Source: Calendula officinalis
Taxonomy: Eukaryota; Streptophyta; Magnoliopsida; Asterales; Asteraceae
DNA length: 64,000 nucleotides
Reading direction: 5' to 3'
NCBI GenBank assembly: GCA_963853835.1
Contig: OY970825.1
Location: forward strand, 38,660,908 to 38,724,907
In this document: positions 11,679 to 22,648 of the stretch, piece after piece
Numbering within the stretch: position 1 is the first letter of the stretch
How the letters are laid out: each line of letters opens with the position of its first letter
Notes under the pieces: model-generated
The model's input: the letters and a program-made list of their open reading frames with translations, nothing else
What the model was told of the DNA's origin: nothing
The model's database searches: none
Made by a program: the position numbers and the translations under genes

Positions 11679-13095
11679 TTCTAAATGATTTACTTGTTGA
11701 ACTGGACTAAAATTGATTGGGCTTTATTAAATTGATTGGGCTTCAAAGAAAACGTTGGGATTTAAGATGTTTTTAAGCTGGAGCTTGAATTGTATCGGGC
11801 TGGAATTATTTTTGGGCTTAATAAGCTTGTGACGGAAACAAAGGAAGAGTCGAACACTTCAACTATCGAACACTCGGTTGAACTAACGTAGATCGAACAT
11901 TAACGCAGGATGAACAGAGATCAAATCGAGTCGGATCAATAACGCAGGACCTTTAATTGAAATCGGTGATTCGATCAATACTCTAATCGATTAATTTTGT
12001 GATTTCGTTATGGTAGCAGTCTTCGGAATCAAGAACTTAAATCTGATTAGAATCCATATCAAATCAAATTGGAATACTCAATTGATCTTGATACAAAATC
12101 GAGATGTTGTTGTTGCCAAGATCAATTAATTGATCTTTGATTTTAAGTCAAATTCTTGGATTTAATTGTTGAAGCCGAACTTATTGACCATCGAGAGCCG
12201 AAGTTTTTGATTGAAATAATCGAGAATCAATTTTGATTTAAATTGATAGAAGTTCTTTTGATTAGATCAATTGCATTCGATTGGAAATCTGATTTATTGA
12301 TTATCAGATTTAGGTTGAACGAGATTGTCGAACTTGTGAAAATTTGATCGATTAAGGTTACCGAACTTCACAGAGCCGAAGATTGTACAGAGTTCAAGTT
12401 CGGGCCGAATTTGGTTATTGGATGTCTTCGGGCCGAACTAAGTTATTGGGCCGAAGATGGATATTAGCTCGGGCCGAACTTGGTTATTGGATGTCTTCGG
12501 GCCGAACTAAGTTATTGGGCCGAAGATGGATATTAGCTCGGGCTGAACTTTATGTTGAACGAATATGGGCCGAACTACTTACTTGGGCCGAACTTCGACT
12601 TCGGCCCGAACTTCAACTTCGGGCCGAACAACTATAGCCGAACTTCTTCATTTGCCGAGCTTGTTCTTCGTGTCGTAGCCGAAGTTGTACGCAGGTTCCG
12701 AAACTCAAACTTTAGATCTGATTCTTGCTAAATACTTCACCGATTTCAGTGATTCCAATCACAATTTGTTCGATTCTGATTTTCGCACATCATGATCCGA
12801 TTATCTTCTTCAATCCATAACACAACTACTTCAATTCTTCGATTTACAGTCGTTTTTGAACTTTTTCACTTTTTCAATAAAATCACTCAATTTCGATCGA
12901 TTGTTGATGGAATGGATCGAATTTTGATTCTATTCTGCTTAGAAACAATGGAGAAACACGAATCTCTGATCAATTCATTGATTTGAACACAAAAATTCGA
13001 CAATTTAATTTTCAATGACGAACATCAACTTTTCTTCAAAATTCCAGATCTAGATCGAATTAGCACTTGTTTGGATCTACTCTAATAGAGTTTGT
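11679..13095 (-). other. Copia A long untranslated leader
   Basis: This 1.4 kb stretch lies between the primer-binding site and the gag start. It contains no convincing gene. Its main structure is a run of GGGCCGAA words between 12401 and 12630 with a 69-bp tandem duplication. The rest is rich in ATCGA/TTGAT-type words. Long leaders are usual in Sirevirus-like elements. Confidence 0.7.
12401..12538. repeat. Two tandem 69-bp units in the Copia A leader
   Basis: Units at 12401-12469 and 12470-12538 are nearly identical, and a third, diverging partial unit follows. Because 69 is divisible by three, a long plus-strand ORF (12383-12637) appears, but it runs antisense to the element and is repetitive, so it is read as a repeat. 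Confidence 0.9.
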
Positions 13096-13107
13096 GCTCT
13101 GATACCA
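13096..13107 (-). promoter_or_regulatory. Copia A primer-binding site
   Basis: The minus strand reads TGGTATCAGAGC two bases after the LTR end, matching initiator Met-tRNA. It defines the adjacent repeat as the 5' LTR. Confidence 0.92.
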
Positions 13108-13109
13108 CT

Positions 13110-13410
13110 TGTTAGATTGAAATACAATGAGATCAAGCTAATCCATGAAGATTTGAGTGAGATTGAAGATTAAGTGTGTGTGTTCTTAGTGTTTTAGTGT
13201 GTGTAGGTTGAGAGAGAATGATGGAGGGAAAAGGAGCTTTCAAATGATAATTGCAATTAATGATGAAAGCTTACAATTAGTGAAAGGTAAATTCCCTTAA
13301 ATACCTAGCACACTAATCATCATGATTAAGGCTAAAGACTAGACTAATACTATTGCAATATTACATATCTAGTCCCCTAACTATTGGATACAACTAAATT
13401 GACCCTAACA
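13110..13410 (-). repeat. Copia A 5' LTR (301 bp)
   Basis: The plus strand reads TGTTAGATTG at the inner end and GACCCTAACA at the outer end, so the terminal inverted repeat is TGTTAG...CTAACA. Beyond 13410 the sequence is the pre-integrase region of Copia B. The 5-bp target duplication on this side would be AATAC; its partner lies outside the window. Confidence 0.9.
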
Positions 13411-13930
13411 AATACACGTTATTTCTCCTTGGTGTTCTTAAAACGACAAAGTTTTCATCTAAAATAAAGTCAGGAGCAAGAATGATGCACTCTATATCTG
13501 TAGAAAGAAATTTGTTCTTTTTATCACATACTTGTGAGACACTAACCAGATTATATTTAAGTTCAGCAACATAAAATACATCATCAAAAGTAATTTTACC
13601 ATTTGATACTGTACCTTTACCTGTAATCTTACCACCTCTTGAATTTTCACAAAAAAGCAACATATCCACCTTCAAAGGACTTGAAATCTCTAAGAATTTG
13701 AAGATTTCCAGTCATGTGCCTAGAGCATCCACTATCAATGTGTCATGTTCTTCCTGCTTCAGGGATCTGAATGCTCTGTACAAAAAAAATAAAAATGGAT
13801 TAGTTAATTTTGGGAACCAAGCTTGTTTTATCTTGGGTTCATCCTTTGAAGAGTAAGATTTACTAATTGTATGAGCTTTGAATGTAGGTTTGGTTTTCAT
13901 TTGTTGTTTAATACTGTTGTTTTGTTTTAC
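13411..13930 (-). pseudogene. Copia B protease and gag-pre-integrase start (interrupted)
   Basis: The minus-strand frame 13394-13675 reads the region after the protease motif, including GKITFDDVFYVAELKYNLVS, and ends at the Copia A LTR. The protease motif itself (about 13690-13745) and the preceding linker lie in shifted frames; the Copia C copy reads DSGCSRHMTGN at the same place. The final residues of the predicted 13394 frame come from the inserted LTR. Confidence 0.75.
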
Positions 13931-13977
13931 TATTGACTTAGGTTTATACCCATAGTTTTTGGCTTTTGAGTATTTTA

Positions 13978-16222
13978 CTACTGATGGACCAGTAGTATTT
14001 GGGTAATGTGAGTTTTTAGCATAATCAGTAGTATTATGGTAATTGTATCCGACATCATTGTAATTAGGGTTTTTACAGTAGTAAACCTGTAATAGTTCCT
14101 ACTGATGTTTGAAAAGTTTGAGTATCTTGGAGATTGATTTTGTTTTCCATTATTTTTGAAATAATTACTCCTTTTAGGACTTCCATGCCTAATATTTTGC
14201 ACAAATCTTCGTGCAGTTCTTCCAAATTTAGGAACTTTAACATGTGGATTTTTAATTTGTTTAACTTCTTTAGTTTGTTTTAATTTCAATTCTTTTAATT
14301 TTTCTTTGTTTTCTTTGAATTCTTTAAATTCTTTGCAGTTAATTGGATTGAAGTAACAATCCTTTGCTAAGTGATTAACTTTGTTGCAAATTAAGAAGGT
14401 TAATTTTGTTGTTTTAGCACTTTCAAGCTTTCTTTGTTCTTTTAACTGATTTAGATTTCTTTGATTTCCCCTTCTTAAAATAGTTGGTATATTTTCTGAA
14501 TTATATTTGGGGGATTCTGTTTGACTTTGTGTGGTATGAAAACTTGTATCAGTTGATTTGATTGTTTGTTCATCATCAGATGAATCATTACTTATTTCAG
14601 TTTGACTTTCTAATTTTAATTCATCTAAGATTCTTTCTGAACTTGATTTGAGTGGAGGAATAAAATGAGTTGGTGGTGGGACTGCATGATACCCAACACC
14701 ATGAACAACTTTCTCAGTGGTTTGATTGCTGGTTAATTCATCAATTATTTTAGAACTTCTTTCAAATTTCTTTATTGTTAATTTATTTTGTTCTAATTCT
14801 AACTGACATTCTTCTAATTTGATTATGTTTTTTTTTAACTTTAACTCAGCATGTTCTTTATCATAAGTTGCTTGTAATAATTCATCTTTTAATTTTTGAT
14901 CAGTTATTATGTAGATTTTAATTTGATTTTCTAGATCAGCAATACATCCATTAAATTCAATTCTTCTATTTCTGTTTAAAATCATCTCATCAAGAGTTTC
15001 TTTATTTAGTTTTTCTAATTCTTTATATGCTTTAATGCATTCAGGAGTACATGATTTAGAATGTACCTCGGTAGTAGAATCAATGAAGGCCATAAGAGCT
15101 TGGTTTTGAGCATGTTCCTCTGCTTGAAAGCTCCAGTCATAACCTTGACCCTCTTGTGATACTAATGCAGTTGAGTTTGAAGTGTTGTTTTTGTTATAAT
15201 TTGATCTTTGATCTTTGTTAGGACATTCTCTAGCAAAGTGATCAAAATTATTGCAGTTGTAGCATTTGACTTTGGTTTTGTCAAATCCAGCACGATCACC
15301 TTTATTGAAGGTCAGATTTTGTCTACCAGTCTTTTAAGAAATCTTTTATTTTTCAAACTCAGCATTGCCATCTGCCATTTGATGTCCATCTCTTCCAGAT
15401 CATCAAGATTGAGTTGTTCCAGATCTTCACTAATCAATGCAGTGTGTACATGACTAGTAAAGAAGGATTCTCTTGCTACATCTTCAGTTTCAACATTCTT
15501 TCCAGTTGCAGCATCCTGACCTGTACCTGTACTAGACACAAAAGCAGCATTGTTTGAAGGTAAAGTAGGAGTTTTATTACTTACCTCAGATTCAAACACT
15601 CTTAGTTCATTGTACAGTTCATCAAGCTCCTTCTCTTCCAATGCACTCCTTGTCTGTATATAACCGTATACATAGACCATTCTTCACCAAGAGATCTGAG
15701 GAACTTCCTGTTGACATCATCATTGTCTGGTTTAACCCCAACTTGATTGATTTCACCAATAAGTTTATTGAATCGATCAAAAACTTGTGACAATGATTCA
15801 TTCTTCTGTCCTTTGAAATTTTCAAAGTCTTGCTTCAACACAGACTTCATATTTCTCTTGGTACTTTTGGTACCAACAAATCTTTTCTCTAGTGTCTGCC
15901 ACAACTTCTTAGCATCATCATATTCAACAAATAAATGTTGATAGTCATTGGGAATAGCAAGAAAGAGAGTGCTTAAGGCTTTTAGTTCGATTCCTCTAGC
16001 TTTCTTCTCCTTATCACTTTTGAGTTTGTCAGATTCAGTTGATGTGCTCGTGATTTGAGTTTGAATGGTTTTGTTGCCTTCTATCACAACTTCCCACATG
16101 GAATAATCAGTAATAAGCATGTACTGCTTGATTCTGTTTTTCCACATCCCAAAATTGTTGGGAGTGAGAATTGGGATTTTGTTTGCCTGTGTGCTTTCAT
16201 TGTTATCAGACATGATTAACAA
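13978..16222 (-). pseudogene. Copia B gag (capsid, two CCHC-type knuckles, coiled coil), frameshifted
   Basis: The minus-strand capsid starts at MSDNNES (about 16213) and carries the UBN2-type core with WEVVIEG, AKKLWQTLEKRF and FNKLIGEINQVG. A frameshift near 15650 and another near 15315 separate it from the first knuckle (CYNCNNFDHFAREC, about 15220-15262) and from the Lys/Glu-rich coiled coil (about 14640-15000). A second Cys/His cluster, CNKVNHLAKDC, lies near 14350-14395. Gag would form the particle and bind element RNA. Confidence 0.85.
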
Positions 16223-16282
16223 TTTTGTTTTGAAAGTTTGAAACTTTTTGAAGTTCTTAATTCGTTGATCTAGAACCTTATA

Positions 16283-16294
16283 GCTCTGATACCA
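16283..16294 (-). promoter_or_regulatory. Copia B primer-binding site
   Basis: The minus strand reads TGGTATCAGAGC two bases beyond the LTR end, complementary to initiator Met-tRNA. Confidence 0.92.
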
Positions 16295-16296
16295 CT

Positions 16297-16768
16297 TGTC
16301 AAGATCGAATAACTCAAATAAGTTATTGAATCACAGATCTATTAACAAAGAGAAGTTACAGCGGATTAACACTCTTGTTATTTGATTAAGAACAATGTAA
16401 ATTGTAAATCGAATAAGAATAAACAAGAACATAGTTTATCACAAAAAGCTTCAATGTATATTAATTATCGATCAATACACACGTACATTTACAATTCGTA
16501 AGGAACTATATATACTAGTCCTTGAAGCCTAACACTTTAACCTAGTTATTCTAGGAAACGATTACAATTGAATTACAAGAAGATATACAATCTATAACTA
16601 ATTCTACTAGAATCTCGGACACGATCAGCACCATATATAGACGTCAGTAGTATTTGCCATCGCCAGTATTATATCCAAGATCAGTAGTATTTCACGTTTA
16701 AGCACCATCAGTAGTAATTCAATACGTATTACCTGCAGCATCAGTAAAAACTTGATTATTTCCCAACA
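16297..16768 (-). repeat. Copia B 5' LTR (472 bp)
   Basis: The plus strand runs from TGTCAAGATCG to TTTCCCAACA; in element orientation it begins TGTTGGGA and ends TGACA. It matches the Copia C LTR at 49512-49992 in ends and overall layout. Three CAGTAGTA words occur between 16640 and 16740. The next five bases outside, GTAGG, would be the target duplication; the partner is off-window. Confidence 0.88.
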
Positions 16769-18955
16769 GTAGGTTTAGTGTATGTTTGACAAATGTCAAA
16801 TTGAATCTTGAAGACATCAAATACTAAAACGCCGTTCCTTAAGAAAATTTCTAAAGTTGTTAAGACTCTGAAGCTGAAAAACAAAAAAAAACAAGGCGGC
16901 TAGTTATACTAAGAGACTTAAAGCGAAGTGTCACTGAAAATGAAATCCTATGAAAATCTTATGAAGGTCTCAGTGACACATAAAAGACAAAATAATATAA
17001 CAAAACTGTGTTGTAGCATAGAAAACATATGTTATCTTGAAATCTATAGAATTCTTACAAGTGAACCAATTAATTACCTTGCAGAACAACCGTCTTCAAT
17101 TCAAACCTATAAATAGAAGCCTTGATGCAAACGTAATTGATACTTGAGACTTAGATTTCAGTGTTTACTTGAAATTGTTTAGTACAAAATATTTTATTTG
17201 TGCAGTGTCCTTAGTATTTGATTGTTTGTTTGTAACAAATCAGAACTCCGTAGCACAATATTGTCTGCTGTGCCTGGAGGCGCATCATTTTGTTTTTGGC
17301 ATAGGTCGTTCCACCTAAAAGGTATCATACTAAGAGAAATATTTACACACTTATAAGGAATGTTTCGTTCTCCTCTGCAACCGATGTGACACGGATTATT
17401 AAATTGTTAAATAATGCCCCTCTTAAATATTTTGATATCGTAATTTCCTCACAAGAAGTTTATAAACAAGGATTTATGCTATTAGTTGATTATGCTACAC
17501 TTGTAATTTTTTGTTATTAGTTCAATAAAGATGAGTTGAAAAGTATTAACGTTTTTCATTTATTTAACGTTAATACACTCATTGTAGGAATAACAAATTT
17601 TAATATTTTTGTAATTCTTTTTTTGGATATTAATCTTCGGTTCTATTAAGAGTGGATTAATTGTTTTCGTTAATTTTATTTCATGGCTGACCATCCAAAC
17701 TACAACTAAAAATACAATTTCTCGTAAATTTCAGGAATTTTTCGTTAAATTCCTCCTATTTGTGCGATTTATCAAAGGCTTGCGAAAACTTAACCCTATT
17801 ATAATCAGTTGAGTCGATCTGAGATTGACTCAAAAATTTTTACCTTAACCCAAACATGTTTATTTTCATGTGAGTCCTATACCGAATTTCGTGTCGAGTT
17901 ATAAATTGCGATCCCTAGGAATCATATAATTTACAATGTTTTGACAAGGCGTTCCATTTGTATGCAAAATACTAAAATTCTCACCACAAAAAATACTCAC
18001 GCGATCATTTAAGCCAAAACAAGTCGTAGTTAATGACGTAATTATGTCCAATTGAATGTGACAAGTTCTTTTTACTTTCATTAACGTATGGATATAATTG
18101 AAAGAGCAGCTTAAGGGTCCATTATATATTCTCAAAATATTAGTTGACCAGATTTGATCTCAGCTCAATTTGCTCTTATACCTGAAGTGACATGTCTATA
18201 TTAAACTTCATGATATGAGAAGGAACTTCTAATAAGGATACATAAGAAAATAAATTATTCATCATTTAATACTACATTATTACAGAGATAATATGCGATT
18301 TAATTATGTTTAGTGATTTAATTATGTCTAATGTATAATGTATAAGCTATATTTAAGAGAAGTTCGATTGTTTCTAAGATATATTACAACTTAAGAAAAT
18401 CTTTTAAATATTATTACTTGCCCCTTGATGTAGCTGAAAAGACCTAAACTCCCAAATTTATAGCTTATACTAACTTCTTATCAAAACAAGTGATACATTT
18501 CTTATCTAAGGGTGAATCAAAACAAGTGATATACTTCTAAATTTTATCTTATTTGTTAAAAAAATGGGACTCATTCTCTACTAACTAATTACTTTAATAA
18601 AGTGAAATTACTTTTCTACCCTTACTTTTATTTTTAAACATCAGTAATATTACTTTATTCTAAAAAAGTGAACCCATTTTCCAATAACTATCAACTTTAA
18701 TCTAGACTAGAATTATAATTTGTATGTCATAAGTTGAATAAACCATGTATGAAATAATCGGGTGGTTAGTCTTAGGTTCAACTCTTATGATCAAACAAAA
18801 TACCGCATTGTGGTCACGAAGGTTCACCACATTGATCCGGGCTGACCACAGTCGACTCATCAAGCGAGTCGGAACTCATGTTAAAAAAAACTAAAATCAT
18901 GTGTTCATTTATTTGTTGGTAATATTTGTGTTTGTTAATACTTATTATGTATGAC
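16769..18955. other. Intergenic region with possible old LTR and MITE remnant
   Basis: No coding gene is supported. Around 17105-17115 a good TATA sequence, CCTATAAATAG, is followed by GC-richer sequence to about 17300, which resembles the promoter part of an old solo LTR or truncated element. The region 17560-18450 is AT-rich with nothing recognised. At 18474-18705 there is a truncated MITE of the 48371 family. Confidence 0.5.
18474..18705. mobile_element. Truncated Stowaway-like MITE
   Basis: The left end reads CTTCTTATCAAAACAAGTGA, close to the terminal repeat of the intact MITE at 48371-48683. The interior shares the blocks GTGGGACTCATT-like and TTACTTTTATTTTTAAACAT with the other copies. 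The right terminal repeat is missing. Confidence 0.65.
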
Positions 18956-19516
18956 CACTACTAGAAAAGTTGCCAATACCAACGGAATTATACCAACGGG
19001 CAGTACATCCGTTTGTAAATTAGTATATTTCCAACGGAATCACCAACGGAAGACACTTTACCTAGTTTTTTCTTTTTACCAACGGGCATCCGTTGGAAAT
19101 GTTGTTGGTAATTGTCTTTATTTTGGAGGGAAATCTTTACCAACGGCATTATTTTCATTTTCCCGTTGGAAATAATTATTAAGTTGGAGGGAAAAACTCC
19201 CGCTCTAAATTACCAACGGCCCGTTTTCATTATTCTGTTGGTAAAGTGTAAAAAGATAATCATCAACGAGCTTAATCTGTTGGAAACCTATACGACGCCG
19301 TTGGTAATATTGATTTGCAAAACTAAAATGCTTTATAAAATAATTTTAAATAAAACTTTAGTTTTATACAAAATAATTATATAAATAAGTATTAATTAAA
19401 ATGCTAACTAAATAATCAGATTTCATTACGAATTAATAAAAGCTAAAATTTTAGAGGGAATATGAAAAATTCAAAATAAATTTAGATTTCCCAAATCTGG
19501 CGCTTCCTTATCCACC

Positions 19517-19663
19517 ATGGAAAACCCTAAACATTTCATCTCTCCAATTCTCCACTTCTGCCACCGCCCCTCTGGTGATTCTTCATCGACCGCCAGCTGC
19601 CGCACAATCCGTCTCTGGCCAGACGTAGCTTCGCTGGAGCGCCGTATCTTCTCCGGATTCTAG
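19517..19663 (+). CDS. 48-codon ORF in a GC-rich island inside the CACTA element
   Basis: An ATG in a good plant context (ACCATGG) opens a 48-codon frame rich in His, Pro, Ser and Arg that ends at TAG 19661-19663. The island 19495-19665 is much richer in GC than the AT-rich remainder of the element and resembles the 5' coding end of a host gene, so it may be a captured gene fragment. A GT-containing, T-rich stretch follows, as an intron would. No family is recognised, and translation is unproven. Confidence 0.3.
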   Translation: MENPKHFISPILHFCHRPSGDSSSTASCRTIRLWPDVASLERRIFSGF

Positions 19664-20974
19664 CCTCGTATGTTGTTCATTCGATTTTTTTAATTTACTC
19701 TGTCATTTGGATTTCTTTCTTTCATCTAATTGATAATCAACGAACGTTTTTGTTTTGATTCGCGTGTTGTTATGGTTCTGTGGAACAAGTAGTCACTGAT
19801 TATTTTGTTGTTTTCATTGTTAGTTGTTCGATTACGTGAATTCAATTGTTTGGCTCTTTTCAACTGATTGTTGTCTATTTCTATGACTAGGTTAATATGT
19901 TTATTTCTTACGAGATTTAGTATAGATTTGTAACCAGGTGAAGTATGCTTTACGGAGTTGATTACTGCTAATAGTTTGAATCCTACATGATCAATTTTAT
20001 ACAATGATTTGGCTCTTTTTTGCATTTGATTTGTTAAGAAATAAAAGTTGTTTTAAGAGTAATGATTTGGTTATAATTTTGGTTATAATATTCTTGGTTA
20101 TGAAGTTGAAAATGCATAAATGATTTGTGACCTTGTTTTAATTTACAGCTAGTGTTCTTGTATATAATACTAGCACTTTGGTTATAATGTTCTGGACGAC
20201 ACATTTTGATTCTCTTATTATAAGTTTATAACAATGGTGTAACTATATACAGCTTTGTTTTTTGTAACTGAAAATCTGTTCCGTTCAAACCAGAAACCAA
20301 ATATATAATTGCAAATCGTCAAAAGGTTAATACTGCTTCCCTAATTCTATAATATTTTTTCATATGTTCTTAGTTAATCCGTGTTTATTTTAGTAATGAT
20401 TATGTAGGAGAACCTCAACAGGTTGGGCAAAAATCATGGAAAGAACATCAACTTTAGTAAGCATCAAGTCATTTAAATTTTCAGTAGAATATTTTTATTT
20501 TATTTTATTTCATTTATTTGGTACCATTGTTTTACAAATTTATGCTTTACAGGCAACTACTAATAATTTATATAATAGGTGGCACCAATATTTGCAATTT
20601 TTTTCATTCAATCATTGGTGGTTACTGAAGGTAGGGTCATATTGAACTTCATAATCTTGTTCATATTTAATTAAATGCATACATGCTTTCATTCAGCAAC
20701 TTAATGACATGATGTAGGAAGAGATGAAGGTGGAGATAAAAAAGATGAGACAAATGTTCAAGAGCACTCGTAAGGCTTGAACATCTACAAGATGGTTGGT
20801 AATCAATTATCTTTTGTGATCACCAAACCATTTATAGCTGGCAGATATTTGTTGATACTTTGTATAAGTTTTTTTGTGATTACCAAACCTTTTGTATATT
20901 GGAAATATTTTATCCTATATAGCAAATTGATTGCTTGATATGTATCATGTAAGATTTTAGTTGGTTAATCTCTC

Positions 20975-20996
20975 TCTCTCTCTGTATATATAACCA
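20975..20996. repeat. (TC)n-(TA)n microsatellite
   Basis: A short TCTCTC run passes directly into TATATATA inside the CACTA element, just before its right subterminal repeats. Confidence 0.8.
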
Positions 20997-21350
20997 CAAA
21001 CACGAATAGACTTTTAATTACCGACGACATTTCCGTTGGTAAATGTGAAATATTGACTACTTAAATTACCAACAGAAAAATAAAATTACCAACGGCGTTT
21101 CCGTTGCTAAATTACCAACGGCTATAACGTTTTTGGCTTTCAAAATTACCAACGGGTAATTTTTAACCTCCAACGGCTTTTCTGTTGGTATTTACCAACA
21201 GGGTCGTTGCTAAATAAATTTACCCACGGGCCTTTTACTGACAGATGCTTTTTGTTGGTAATCCCGTTGGTGAATGTGATTACCAACGGATTTTGCCCAA
21301 TTACCAACTGATTTTGCATGTTGGTATTGGCAGTTTTTCTAGTAGTGGAC

Positions 21351-22078
21351 TGTATACATACATATCGAGTGGACAAATATGTCCACTAACGATAAAGTAA
21401 AGTGAATGAAGTTAAAACTCCATGATTGATGAGTACCTAGCGATGGAGCATGTGGTTGACAAGTGCTCTTTAACGAGTAAGTATACAATGCGCGTTACGA
21501 CATGTATTTTAAAACATGCATTTATATTTGTAAAGGTGATGTAAGCTTTTATATCTTATACTTCGTATGTAACTTTTTAATTTGTTTTACACAAGAAAAA
21601 ATTGTGAATTTAAGTAGTTATGTTTATTGGCATATAGTGATTTGTGTAATTGGAGCAAATATTAAAACAATACTGATATACTATATATAATATGTACATG
21701 GATTTTTATCTTTCTTAAAAAAGTTAGAAAAGGTCTTTTTTTATAATAATAATATTTGCAATATAACGTGAGAAATAGATAAAAATGTGAAGATATACGA
21801 AAACTAAAGTTTTCTATAAATTATTACATCTAATTGTGCATATATATATATATAAGTATAATATAAAAATAACAAAATTTTGAAAAAAAAAGAAGACATA
21901 ATTCATTAATTCAGTTAGATTTAATGAAGAAATGGATGGACAATAAAATAGAGGAAGAAAAACAAACTGCAAGGGCTAATGAAATAAGTAAAAGGAGCAG
22001 AGAGGATCCGAACAGGAGACAAAGAGATTTCAGGCCAACGTACCATTTGGAATAAGCGACAATTTGATAATATATTAC
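21351..22078. other. Intergenic AT-rich stretch
   Basis: I see no gene and no recognisable element here. It has short homopolymers and a (TA)n run at about 21841-21854. Confidence 0.6.
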
Positions 22079-22646
22079 TTCTTCCAATTTAAAATAAGTG
22101 ATATACTTTACTTTTTAAAGTGATTTAAAATAAGTGATAGTTTAAAAAATTATCTTATTTGGCAAAAATAGTATGACTCGCACCTGTTAACTACTCCCTC
22201 CGTCCCTAAATAAAGTTCTCATTTCACCTTCAAGTTTTGTCCCTAAATAAAGTTCACATTTCTCAAACTTAAGGGACCCACTTAATATAATAATATTATT
22301 ATCAATACTTTCACCACTAACTATCTCTTAAAACATTTTCTCTCTCCAATCAAACCTTATATTTTATTCAAAAGTAATACCAAATACCCCACCACTAACT
22401 ATCTCCTAAAATGTTGTGCCCAACACAAATGGGAACTTTATTTAGGGACGGAGGGAGTATCTAGTTTATCAAAGTGAAATGATCCCTTTACTTTTACTTT
22501 TAAAGATCATTAACATCACTTCATTAAAAAAGTTTGAGACTCATTCTCACTAACCATCCAATTAATTTAATTTAACCATCATTATAATTTGTTGCCTCAA
22601 AAACCGTGAAACTCAAATTGTATCACTTACTTTGAATCGGAGGAAG
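22079..22646. mobile_element. Stowaway-like MITE carrying a second MITE
   Basis: The ends read CTTCTTCCAATTTAAAATAA and, inverted, CTTCCTCCGATTCAAAGTAA, flanked by TA at 22077-22078 and 22647-22648. Without the inner insertion it is about 302 bp, matching the 313-bp relative at 48371. TA target sites and CTTCCTCCG-type ends fit the Tc1/mariner Stowaway group. Confidence 0.85.
22194..22457. mobile_element. Stowaway MITE (264 bp) nested in the outer MITE
   Basis: The left end CTCCCTCCGTCCCTAAATAA and the right end TTATTTAGGGACGGAGGGAG are a perfect 20-bp inverted repeat, flanked by TA on both sides (22192-22193, 22458-22459). The repeat continues imperfectly inward. There is no coding capacity. 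Confidence 0.95.
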
Positions 22647-22648
22647 TA

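Larger units (their letters stand above)
1..13410 (-). mobile_element. Copia A, Sirevirus-type LTR retrotransposon, 3' end outside window
   Basis: On the minus strand the order is 5' LTR (13110-13410), Met-tRNA primer site, a 1.4 kb leader, gag, protease, integrase, reverse transcriptase and RNase H, which is Ty1/Copia order. The gag has a coiled coil and one CCHC knuckle, and the RT box reads YVDDIIFGSTN, as in Sireviruses. The 3' LTR lies before base 1. The gag is split by a Ty3/Gypsy remnant (about 4795-9700). The element itself interrupts Copia B after the base pair at 13410/13411. Several frameshifts and stop codons show it is no longer coding-competent. Confidence 0.9.
13411..16768 (-). 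mobile_element. Copia B, Sirevirus-type element, 5' part only in window
   Basis: In minus orientation it has a 5' LTR (16297-16768), a primer site, gag, and the protease and pre-integrase start, where it is cut by Copia A in the RNNVY motif. The remainder (integrase, RT, RNase H, 3' LTR) must lie beyond the left edge. It is the same family as Copia C at 49512, which lies in the opposite orientation: LTR ends, gag and pre-integrase sequences align almost throughout. Confidence 0.88.
18956..21347. mobile_element. Non-autonomous CACTA (En/Spm-type) transposon
   Basis: The left end starts CACTACTAGAAAA and the right end finishes TTTTTCTAGTAGTG, an inverted repeat beginning CACTA; the similarity continues inward through GCCAATACC. 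A 3-bp target duplication, GAC, flanks it (18953-18955 and 21348-21350). Both subterminal zones (18960-19310 and 21020-21340) are full of CCAACGG and CCGTTGG words in both orientations, as expected for transposase binding sites in this superfamily. At 2392 bp, and with no transposase motifs, it must be mobilised in trans. Confidence 0.93.

Noticed and set aside
12383..12637. 84-codon plus-strand ORF of Arg/Ala/Glu/Leu-rich repeats
   Set aside because: It is antisense to Copia A and made by a 69-bp tandem repeat, whose length is a multiple of three.
18760..18790. tRNA-like B box (GGTTCAACTC)
   Set aside because: No matching A box at a suitable distance and no cloverleaf could be drawn, so neither a tRNA nor a SINE is called.
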